From: a virus
IMG/VR virus record: IMGVR_UViG_3300049794_000013
Coordinates: 1 to 42,805 of that record
Length of the DNA stretch: 42,805 nt
Reading direction: 5' to 3' (one strand)
A program made the translations under genes and the position numbers. Shown piece by piece: positions 37,825 through 42,805 of the stretch. Numbering within the stretch: the first letter of the stretch is position 1; every line of letters starts with the position of its first letter. The notes below the pieces were generated by a model. That model was not told the origin of the DNA. It worked only from the letters and a program-made list of their open reading frames with translations, and did no database searches.

Positions 37825-37849
37825 AAAAAAGCCTCCTGGGGATGGAGGC
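37825..37849 (-). terminator. Intrinsic-terminator-like hairpin that includes the operon's Shine-Dalgarno
   Basis: On the minus strand GCCTCC-ATCCCCA-GGAGGC is followed at once by six T residues and then C-ATG. The 6-bp GC stem plus U6 is a valid Rho-independent terminator, and the 3' arm is the AGGAGG used to translate the gene at 37823. It could stop transcription or block translation unless something opens it. Confidence 0.75.
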
Positions 37850-38010
37850 AGGGCTTGTGCGGTCGCCAGCACTTAGGTACACTGGCTCTCAGACCCGCCC
37901 TGCGAACTCAGGGTTGGTTTAGCGGGCGGTCGGTGCTGATAACACCGGCCCACCCGCGCACTACAAACACGCTGCGACGATGGCAGATGCGGGGCGCTCT
38001 CGTGAAGCTT
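37850..38010 (-). ncRNA. Structured 5' leader of the membrane/HTH operon
   Basis: From the promoter near 38017 to the start at 37823 lies about 185 nt without a gene. It contains three hairpins before the terminator-like one: 37922-37957 (long GCGGG...CCCGC stem with inner CGGTG/CACCG), 37898-37913 (CCCTG/CAGGG) and 37865-37886 (GCCAG/CTGGC). It resembles a riboswitch or attenuator in layout, but the sequence does not match a known riboswitch consensus that I can identify. Confidence 0.5.
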
Positions 38011-38016
38011 GCCCCC

Positions 38017-38025
38017 AGTATACCA
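38017..38025 (-). promoter_or_regulatory. Extended -10 promoter for the membrane/HTH operon
   Basis: On the minus strand the run is TATGG-TATACT, giving TGn and a perfect -10 (38022-38017). No -35 match lies 17 nt upstream. Transcription would begin near 38010, about 185 nt before the first gene. Confidence 0.58.
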
Positions 38026-38493
38026 TAGCGCCGCGGCGTGGCTGTGCGGCGGTGGGAAGGGTGGGGGCACTCGAATGGTATTTGCTGCCAACCAGCAGAT
38101 GCGGCGCTCTGACGATTCCCTGCAATTCCGCCTTTTGCTACGCAACAGACAGCAGGATATACTGCCGTTAGCATTCCAGTCTCCCCCTGTCCGCACCGCC
38201 CGTCACCCCCCATAATTCCCGGCTTCGTGGCGCCTTTGTCATCTTCGGCCCGGTGCCACCTGAGACCACTGGAATGCTTTTTCCGTTCTTGTGTACATCC
38301 CGGCTGGTCCTGCACTTCTTGTGTCCTGTGTTATGCTTGCCGTCACAGCAAGACGGCTGCATTAATAACGTTCCAGTTTCGACATTTCACCCGCGCAATG
38401 CACTTGACATTGAGTAGCAGGAACCGCTGAAAGAAAGGCAGCGGCGGGCCACCCGGTGGTGGCACCTAGTAGTAGGAAGCGAGTCACAAGGAC
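38026..38493 (+). other. Intergenic region upstream of integrase with repeated TTCCAGT sites (possible attP side)
   Basis: No convincing gene is present in about 470 bp. GCATTCCAGT is found at 38171-38180 and inverted at 38268-38277, and TTCCAGT again at 38371-38377. The short minus-strand frame 38168-38362 has no ribosome site and is rejected. TTGACA at 38404-38409 lacks a good -10. The position beside the integrase makes it the likely side of an attachment site, although a core cannot be set without the host junctions. Confidence 0.4.
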
Positions 38494-39465
38494 ATGCGTA
38501 CTCGGTTACCCACACCACTCGCGCGTACCCGCACCTCGCGTACCCAAGCTGGCCCCGCACTGCTTGACCTGGCGGATAGTTACCGCCTACGTCTGCGCGC
38601 CACCAGGAAAAGCCCGCAAACTATCCGGTCGTATATCAGTGTCCTGCATACGCTTACGGACTTCCTAACCGAGCACGGATTATCGTGCGACATCACGCGT
38701 ATCGGGCCAGGGCACATCGAGACGTTCATGGCGGACCAGCTTGAGCGGTTGACGCCTGGCACCGCATCGGCACGCTACGGTTGGCTGCATGTGTTTTTCC
38801 GCTGGTGCGTCGAAGTCGGTGAGCTGGAAGCGGATCCAATGGCGCATATGCATAAGCCGCCGACACCTGACACGCCGCCGCCCATTCCGTCAGTGGAAGA
38901 CTTGAAGCGCCTGCTGCACACCTGCGCTGGACGGGGCAACGACGCGCAGGAGGCATACCACAACCGGCGCGACCTGGCTATTTTCTATCTGCTACTGGAC
39001 ACCGGCATGCGCCGCAGTGAAGTGTGCCGACTGACGTGGGATGACGTGGACATGACCAGCGGGCGCGTCACCATCATTGGCAAGCGGGCTAACGGCCAGG
39101 ACAGGACACGCTACGGGCGGCTGGGCATGGCGTCACTCTCAGCACTTGACGCCTACAAACGGTACCGCCGTGGGCACAAGTACGCGAGCCTGCCGAACAT
39201 CTTCCTGGCCCAGCGCGGCGCACTCACCGGCCAGGGCGTCTATGACATCGTGCGTCGTCGTGCGGAACAGGCGGGGCTTGACTTACGACCGCATAGGTTC
39301 CGCCACTACTTCGCCCATGCCTGGCTCGCCGCTGGCGGCAGTGAGGGCGGCTTACGGGCGCTGGGCGGCTGGCGTAGTGACGTGATGAGGCGCTACGGGG
39401 CATCCCTGGCGAGTGAGCGCGCGCTTTCGGAACACGAGCGCTTGGCGCCAGGAGATCGTCTCTAG
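38494..39465 (+). CDS. int: Tyrosine-family site-specific integrase (323 aa)
   Basis: An N-terminal SAM-like DNA-binding domain (SYRLRLRATRKSPQTIRSY) precedes the catalytic domain. Key residues can be followed: Arg173 in TGMRRSE, His267-x-x-Arg270 in HRFRH, Trp293 in GGWRSD in place of the usual second His, and the nucleophile Tyr301 in RRYGA. All active-site positions needed for strand exchange are present. It supports a temperate lifestyle. The gene ends 3 nt before a converging minus-strand gene. Confidence 0.93.
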   Translation: MRTRLPTPLARTRTSRTQAGPALLDLADSYRLRLRATRKSPQTIRSYISVLHTLTDFLTEHGLSCDITRIGPGHIETFMADQLERLTPGTASARYGWLHVFFRWCVEVGELEADPMAHMHKPPTPDTPPPIPSVEDLKRLLHTCAGRGNDAQEAYHNRRDLAIFYLLLDTGMRRSEVCRLTWDDVDMTSGRVTIIGKRANGQDRTRYGRLGMASLSALDAYKRYRRGHKYASLPNIFLAQRGALTGQGVYDIVRRRAEQAGLDLRPHRFRHYFAHAWLAAGGSEGGLRALGGWRSDVMRRYGASLASERALSEHERLAPGDRL

Positions 39466-39468
39466 CGG

Positions 39469-39675
39469 TCAGTTTCCGAGCAGGGCACGGGCTTTCTGCT
39501 GCAATGTCCAGTGCTCAGAGAGCCAGATACCATCGGCTGCGAGCACGCGCCCAATCTCGCGCCATGCTTCTACTTCCGCGAGCAGCGCCGTATTTTCTGT
39601 TTTCGCTTCCCGCAAGCGTTCGGGCAGTGACTTGTAGCCTTCGGGGATGATGTCGTAATAGTCCTCATCGCTCAT
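39469..39675 (-). CDS. Small coiled-coil protein (68 aa)
   Basis: I start it at the minus-strand ATG 39675 (MSDEDYYDIIPEGYK); the longer frame uses a TTG at 39816. The helical core ERLREAKTENTALLAEVEAW and end LQQKARALLGN resemble the C-terminal parts of the neighbour at 39847-40197 (EVERLRGW; VKARALL). The two may be paralogues or share a domain. Function unknown. Confidence 0.58.
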   Translation of the reverse strand: MSDEDYYDIIPEGYKSLPERLREAKTENTALLAEVEAWREIGRVLAADGIWLSEHWTLQQKARALLGN

Positions 39676-39850
39676 TGTCTTGTGTACGCTTTCTTGTCTT
39701 GTGCCGTGTCGCTTCGGTTGCAATGCGGTGGCGATTCCAGACTGGAATGAGTAGACGCTTGTTACCCGTTCCAGTCTCGGTAACTGTGCGTACGCCGCAT
39801 CGTCTGAATCTCGCAAGGAAAGCGAGGTGCAGCGATGCAGTCACGGTCAC
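39665..39850 (-). CDS. Doubtful small basic protein (61 aa)
   Basis: A frame from GTG 39850 overlaps the upstream stop as GTGA and ends at 39665, 11 nt inside the next gene, so its packing fits this genome. The product is basic (RHKTRKRTQDNER) with no recognised motif and ordinary codon use. It also covers the palindrome ATTCCAG-A-CTGGAAT that may be an integrase site, so it could instead be non-coding. Confidence 0.3.
   Translation of the reverse strand: MTVTASLHLAFLARFRRCGVRTVTETGTGNKRLLIPVWNRHRIATEATRHKTRKRTQDNER
39734..39778 (+). repeat. TTCCAGT-type sites downstream of the integrase gene
   Basis: ATTCCAG-A-CTGGAAT is a perfect 15-bp palindrome at 39734-39748 and TTCCAGTCTC lies at 39769-39778. 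Both match the sites before the integrase (38174, 38268, 38371). Such motifs around an integrase gene suit binding sites for integrase or excisionase. Confidence 0.5.
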
Positions 39851-40197
39851 GACTCACTGGCGAGCAGCGCGCGGGCCTTCACGACGATGCAGTCGGGCAA
39901 ATGCTGAATGACTGCGGGATGCTTGGCAATCTTGTCGCAAAAGGCGCAGGCGTATTCCTGGCCGTCGATATACCAGGCACGGTCTGCCGTCTCTCGTGCA
40001 ACCTCCCGCAGCGTCGCGTTCTCACGTTCCAGCGCAAGCTGATTCGCCAGGTGCTCTTCTGCTATGGCACGCCAGCCGCGCAGCCGCTCCACTTCCGCAT
40101 GAAGCGCTTCCAAGCGTCCCAGCGCCGCCCACACAATATGCACATTCTCTCCAGTCGCCAGGGCTGCCAACCCAGTCGCTATCTCTTCATCCGTCAT
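39847..40197 (-). CDS. Coiled-coil protein with a C-C-H-C zinc site (116 aa)
   Basis: The N-terminal two-thirds are helical (LGRLEALHAEVERLRGWRAI, then ERENATLREVARETA). The C-terminal third has CAFCDKIAKHPAVIQHLPDC, a C-x2-C...H...C arrangement that likely binds zinc, and ends VKARALLASES. AAGGGGAC is just upstream of the ATG. It is of the size and style of small phage regulators or modulators, but no family is recognised. Confidence 0.62.
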   Translation of the reverse strand: MTDEEIATGLAALATGENVHIVWAALGRLEALHAEVERLRGWRAIAEEHLANQLALERENATLREVARETADRAWYIDGQEYACAFCDKIAKHPAVIQHLPDCIVVKARALLASES

Positions 40198-40206
40198 GCC
40201 GTCCCC

Positions 40207-40761
40207 TTACTGGTAACGCTGCACATCCATGATCCACTGGATACTATCGGCCTGCACGCGCAGGTAGACAGTGGCGCCGTCCTGCTGCACCGTGTAGGTG
40301 TCTTTGCCGCACGGCTGATTCGCGCGGTCCACCAGTTCCGCATACGGCAGATCGTTCCCGTAGGTCTCGCCCTTCAGGTACAGGTCGGCGATGAACAGGT
40401 TGGCGCTGTCACTCGCCGTGCAGTTCGTCAGGATGTGGTCACCGGTCCGCACGTCAAACGTGTCCGACTGACTGTTCCCGCTGCCAGCCAGGTGCTTGAC
40501 TGTCACCCACGCCTTCGGCTTGGCGGTGGCCGTCGGCAATGCCTGGGTCGCCGTGTCAGCGGGGGCCGCTTGTGTAACAGTACTTTGAGTCGACGCTGCT
40601 GCTTGCTGGCTGGGCGACGTGCTGCCGACGGTGTAGCCGAAGCTACAGCAGCCGCAGCCGATGAGCAACGCGCCGACACCCAGGCCGATACGCGCCGCGC
40701 GGGATTGTCGCGTGAGAAATGCCCAACTGCGGGCCGTGAACTGTTTCAATCGCTGAATCAT
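40207..40761 (-). CDS. Membrane-anchored or secreted protein (184 aa)
   Basis: The chosen ATG 40761 follows AAGGAAA by 6 nt; a longer frame starts at 40782. A basic start (RLKQFTARSWAFLTRQSRAA) is followed by a hydrophobic segment IGLGVGALLIGCGCCSFGYT, then a Ser/Thr/Ala-rich stretch (AASTQSTVTQAAPADTATQA) and a folded-looking C-terminal domain (TYTVQQDGATVYLRVQADSI). It is probably anchored by one helix, with the bulk outside. In a lysogeny block this suggests an immunity or conversion factor; that is inference. Confidence 0.66.
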   Translation of the reverse strand: MIQRLKQFTARSWAFLTRQSRAARIGLGVGALLIGCGCCSFGYTVGSTSPSQQAAASTQSTVTQAAPADTATQALPTATAKPKAWVTVKHLAGSGNSQSDTFDVRTGDHILTNCTASDSANLFIADLYLKGETYGNDLPYAELVDRANQPCGKDTYTVQQDGATVYLRVQADSIQWIMDVQRYQ

Positions 40762-40832
40762 GCTGATTTTCCTTCTATACACTCTGCCAGCTATCCATTA
40801 GACTGGCGGTTGGGTATCCCCGTCCGGTTTTG

Positions 40833-41048
40833 TCAGGCTGCGACGGGGACGCCTTTTTTCTTGGCACGTGCCTCTGCTAGCACCGCATTCGCATCTTCAC
40901 GCCTCACCAGTTTGATGCGCTTGTCGAATGGGTTCTCTTCCGTCTTCACGATGCCATCCCGAATAAGCTGCGCCATCTTGCCCTTACTTACCCCCATTTC
41001 TGCGCGCAGCTCCGCAATGGTCAGATACTCCTCTCGCATGCTTGCCAT
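40833..41048 (-). CDS. MerR/excisionase-like helix-turn-helix protein, second copy (71 aa)
   Basis: YLTIAELRAEMGVSKGKMAQ followed by a wing with KRIKLVRREDANAVLAEARA is the same HTH pattern as the protein at 5188-5364. ATG 41048 is used because GAGG is 8 nt upstream; ATG 41081 lies further up with only an AAGCGAG-type site. It faces the twin-promoter region across a divergent intergenic space, so it is the best candidate to bind the TTGGTCC boxes there. Confidence 0.76.
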   Translation of the reverse strand: MASMREEYLTIAELRAEMGVSKGKMAQLIRDGIVKTEENPFDKRIKLVRREDANAVLAEARAKKKGVPVAA

Positions 41049-41109
41049 CGTCTGTGCCTCGCCTCCTGTGGACCTGCTCATGTCTCGCTTAGAACTGTCT
41101 CGTACCTAT

Positions 41110-41138
41110 AGCTTAGACGAGTTTTCACTAGATGTCAA
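41110..41138 (-). promoter_or_regulatory. Candidate promoter for the second MerR-like gene
   Basis: TTGACA is read on the minus strand at 41138-41133, and 17 nt further TAAGCT (41115-41110), a weak -10. TTGGTCC boxes at 41141 and 41152 lie just upstream of its -35, towards the divergent promoter. It is plausible but not strong. Confidence 0.45.
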
Positions 41139-41150
41139 GATTGGTCCGAT

Positions 41151-41231
41151 ATTGGTCCTATTGAGTCTTGACATGTGCCGCTAGATAGTCTATACTGATT
41201 CATAGAGATACACGATAGGTACACGAAAGGG
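41151..41231 (+). repeat. 81-bp promoter module, copy 1
   Basis: This block (from ATTGGTCC to ACGAAAGGG) is nearly identical in length and layout to 41578-41658: TTGGTCC box, TTGACA-17-TATACT promoter, and a shared GAGATAC...GATAGGTACACGAAAGGG leader with the ribosome site. The modules differ mainly in the spacer and in the bases just after the -10. Confidence 0.85.
41168..41196 (+). promoter_or_regulatory. Consensus sigma70 promoter before the 41242 gene
   Basis: TTGACA 41168-41173 and TATACT 41191-41196 with a 17-nt spacer, the optimal arrangement. Transcription would start about 38 nt before ATG 41242. TTGGTCC boxes at 41141 and 41152 are placed to repress or activate it. Confidence 0.85.
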
Positions 41232-41241
41232 ACGGAACAAG

Positions 41242-41502
41242 ATGAGCAAGCTGTACGGCAAGGTGACCGGCGACAAGGGTAAGAGCACGCGCGCCTCACA
41301 AAAGTGCATCGAGACGTGGGTGCAGACCGAGCAGGGGCGTATCTGCGTCACGCTCAACGCGAGCGGTGCGTTTGTGGTCGAGCTATTCCCGGTCAGCGGC
41401 TACGAAGCGCAAGGCGTGGGCACGATGCTCTGCTACGGCGATGTCAACATTCAGCACGCGCTCGCAGGCCAGCGCCTGAGCGATCTGCAATTCACGGCAT
41501 AG
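41242..41502 (+). CDS. Hypothetical protein (86 aa) behind a strong promoter
   Basis: AAAGGGA precedes ATG 41242. The product is beta-rich and compact (LYGKVTGDKGKSTRASQKCI, GRICVTLNASGAFVVELFPV) and may be a small DNA- or protein-binding inhibitor; nothing more is visible. Its promoter is the strongest-looking in the window, so it is likely abundant soon after infection. Confidence 0.65.
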   Translation: MSKLYGKVTGDKGKSTRASQKCIETWVQTEQGRICVTLNASGAFVVELFPVSGYEAQGVGTMLCYGDVNIQHALAGQRLSDLQFTA

Positions 41503-41577
41503 ACAGTTCACACGAGTGGCTGCCCTACCGGCCAGACGGGGATACGAGGAGCACACGAGTTTTGTGCACCAGTCCAA

Positions 41578-41658
41578 ATTGGTCCTATTAGGTCTTGACA
41601 TTCAGTGCTACATAGTCTATACTAGTCTATAGAGATACGAGATAGGTACACGAAAGGG
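41578..41658 (+). repeat. 81-bp promoter module, copy 2
   Basis: Second copy of the 41151-41231 module, with the same length and layout and many exact stretches (ATTGGTCCTATT, GTCTTGACA, ATAGTCTATACT, GATAGGTACACGAAAGGG). It stands before the zinc-ribbon gene at 41667. Confidence 0.85.
41595..41623 (+). promoter_or_regulatory. Consensus sigma70 promoter before the 41667 gene
   Basis: TTGACA 41595-41600 and TATACT 41618-41623 have a 17-nt spacer. TTGGTCC lies at 41579-41585. It drives the operon that runs over the right edge and, if circular, into the early genes. Confidence 0.85.
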
Positions 41659-41666
41659 CAGCCATC

Positions 41667-42005
41667 ATGAAGACCCGGACATGCGCAGTATGCGGAGCGG
41701 ACATGCGGTATCAGAAGGCGGGGCAAAAGAACGCCGGCAAAGTGCTCTGCAAGTCCTGCGGCCTGGACTGGAACATCCGCGAGACGGGCGAGGTCGTGCA
41801 GGTTCCACAGCGGCAGTCACAGAAGACCTGGACAGTCACCGTCAAGGACTTGGGCACGGGCGAGCAGTGGACCGTTGAAGTTGAGACCGAGACGAACCGG
41901 CAGGCAGCGGCGCGGGTGCGGGCGCTCGAGACGATGTACTCAGGACTGGACTGGCAGGCGAACCTGATCGTGACGAGCTGCATGCGCAGCGAAAAGGCGG
42001 CGTGA
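41667..42005 (+). CDS. Zinc-ribbon protein (112 aa)
   Basis: CAVCGADMRY and LCKSCGLDW are two CxxC knuckles about 20 residues apart; they are followed by a beta-rich C-terminal domain (KTWTVTVKDLGTGEQWTVEV, then a helix). It is an early-expressed small protein with possible nucleic-acid or polymerase contact. AAAGGGC lies just before ATG 41667. The stop overlaps the next start. Confidence 0.68.
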   Translation: MKTRTCAVCGADMRYQKAGQKNAGKVLCKSCGLDWNIRETGEVVQVPQRQSQKTWTVTVKDLGTGEQWTVEVETETNRQAAARVRALETMYSGLDWQANLIVTSCMRSEKAA

Positions 42006-42217
42006 AGATGACAGCAGCACAAATGCGCGCACTGGCGCGGCGACTTGAGACGGTGAACCGCGCTGCTGCTGAGGACGTAGCGGCGTTAGCAGCAGCGTGC
42101 GAGGGGCCAGAGCAGCGGGAATGGTTGCTCATGTGTGAGGTGATGCGGTTCCGAGCCTTCGGCGAAGTTGAGGTATCCGCGCTGATCTGGCGGGCAATGA
42201 ACGGCGGCACGAGATGA
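42002..42217 (+). CDS. Hypothetical helical protein (71 aa)
   Basis: GTG 42002 overlaps the upstream TGA; ATG 42008, two codons later, is an alternative. The product is Ala-rich and helical (QMRALARRLETVNRAAAEDV, then LLMCEVMRFRAFGEVEVSAL). Its TGA overlaps the next ATG (42214). No family is recognised. Confidence 0.55.
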   Translation: MKMTAAQMRALARRLETVNRAAAEDVAALAAACEGPEQREWLLMCEVMRFRAFGEVEVSALIWRAMNGGTR

Positions 42218-42585
42218 TGGCAGCCACGATGAGCCTGGCGGCAGCGGACAGCGGCCTATGGAAAGTGCGAGCGCTCACACTCGCGAGCGAGAAACGACTG
42301 ATAGGGGCCGCGCGCTTGCTCTGGACCACGGTGTACGGGCGGGAAGTGTGGACGGTGCCATCGCGGGCACACAAAGGCGAGCTGCATCAGGTGACGGTCG
42401 ACACGACGAGCGGGCGCATCCACTGCGACTGCCCGTCACGGTCAGCTTGTAGTCACCAGGGCGCGGTACTTCATGCAGCGCGGATGCGCGAGCAGGCGAC
42501 GCGGGCCATGCAGAGCGAGCAGGACTGGCGCCGGGAATGTGACATGGGCGGGGCGTTGATGGACGCCGGAAGGGGCTGGAACTGA
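42214..42585 (+). CDS. SWIM-type zinc-finger protein (123 aa)
   Basis: The centre reads HQVTVDTTSGRIHCDCPSRS then ACSHQGAVLHA, that is CxC...CxH preceded by strands, the SWIM zinc-finger signature. SWIM domains bind DNA or proteins and are found in recombination and mobile-element proteins. An Arg-rich helix follows (RMREQATRAMQSEQDWRREC). The gene is part of the early right-end operon. Confidence 0.74.
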   Translation: MMAATMSLAAADSGLWKVRALTLASEKRLIGAARLLWTTVYGREVWTVPSRAHKGELHQVTVDTTSGRIHCDCPSRSACSHQGAVLHAARMREQATRAMQSEQDWRRECDMGGALMDAGRGWN

Positions 42586-42805
42586 TGAACGACCGCGCGA
42601 GAGAGAAGTATGACGACCAGTTGCGGGAACTGACTGAGCATCAATTGGGCATGCCCGACCAGATGTTCAACGTGAAGGACGGAGGTGACTGCTACGCCGG
42701 CCTTGAACTGGCGAGCTACCTGATCTGGCTTGGCGCCGTCGAGAGCGTGCCTGTCTCTGCTCAGGCGCTCGGAGTGCTGGTGCTCGCCTGCATAGGGCGC
42801 GGCAT
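42585..42805 (+). CDS. Hypothetical protein, cut by the right edge
   Basis: ATG 42585 overlaps the upstream TGA and AAGGGG is just upstream. The visible 73 codons encode a helical start (REKYDDQLRELTEHQLGMPD), then ELASYLIWLGAVESVPVSAQ and ALGVLVLACIGRG. If the right end is joined to base 1, the frame reads G-M-stop, giving a complete 74-aa protein. No family is recognised. Confidence 0.6.
   Translation, partial: MNDRAREKYDDQLRELTEHQLGMPDQMFNVKDGGDCYAGLELASYLIWLGAVESVPVSAQALGVLVLACIGRG

Noticed and set aside
37891-37896. TPP riboswitch-like CUGAGA in the minus-strand leader
   Set aside because: The six bases are present (minus strand), but the other conserved segments of the THI box are absent or in the wrong order, so the leader cannot be called a TPP riboswitch.
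38168-38362. 64-aa minus-strand frame in the intergenic region before the integrase
   Set aside because: It has no Shine-Dalgarno and no recognisable sequence, and it covers the TTCCAGT motifs that look regulatory.
39835-41184. 449-aa plus-strand open frame across the right-hand regulatory region
   Set aside because: It is antisense to three minus-strand genes that have ribosome sites and recognisable folds (zinc/coiled-coil, anchored protein, MerR-like HTH). The product is low-complexity with no fold signal, and the frame is open because of GC-rich codon bias.

Overview
The window reads as the genome of a temperate, long-tailed (siphovirus-type) bacteriophage, and probably a complete one. 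It is GC-rich, densely packed and rich in ATGA/GTGA start-stop overlaps. It carries every module expected of such a phage: replication, packaging, head, tail, lysis, and integration/regulation. Joining the last base to the first closes the truncated right-end gene with ATG-TGA and creates one more GTGA overlap with the leftmost gene. I infer a circular or circularly permuted map of about 42.8 kb. The host cannot be named from sequence alone. Consensus TTGACA-17-TATACT promoters, Shine-Dalgarno sites and GTG starts show a bacterial host; a Chloroflexota or actinobacterial host is a guess only.

Layout. 1-5.0 kb (+): early/accessory genes, including a P-loop ATPase, small zinc-ribbon proteins, an XRE regulator, a secreted protein, a PD-(D/E)XK-like nuclease and a Dam-type methylase. 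5.0-5.4 kb (-): a MerR/excisionase-like regulator and a small partner, divergent from the next block. 5.5-8.9 kb (+): an unknown protein, a DUF3102-like coiled-coil protein, a winged-helix protein, a replication-initiator-like protein, a zinc-finger protein and a small membrane protein. 9.0-14.4 kb (+): ParB-like protein, a TET-associated-type glycosyltransferase, small terminase, and a large terminase split into separate ATPase and nuclease genes with three small genes between them. 14.4-26.0 kb (+): structured leader, portal, a block of adhesin-like and beta-rich proteins, scaffold, major capsid protein, connectors and tail tube. 26.0-34.7 kb (+): tail chaperones with a -1 frameshift, a gp10-like protein, tape measure, a tail-hub protein fused to a glycoside-hydrolase-like domain, fibre proteins, and a coiled-coil membrane protein. 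34.7-36.1 kb (-): holin and papain-fold endolysin. 36.1-38.0 kb (-): a membrane/HTH operon behind a structured leader. 38.5-39.5 kb (+): tyrosine integrase with repeated TTCCAGT motifs on both sides. 39.5-41.05 kb (-): small proteins, a membrane-anchored secreted protein and a second MerR-like regulator. 41.1-42.8 kb (+): two near-identical strong promoters driving small zinc-ribbon and SWIM-type genes that run across the contig ends into the early region.

The most notable layer is regulatory. A shared promoter/operator module stands in front of the packaging, structural and lysis operons. The portal leader can form three mutually exclusive hairpins. The capsid start has its Shine-Dalgarno inside a 13-bp hairpin. 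The membrane/HTH operon begins with an intrinsic-terminator-like hairpin that contains its own Shine-Dalgarno. Function calls rest on motif reading without database searches; exact starts and most names of small proteins are provisional.
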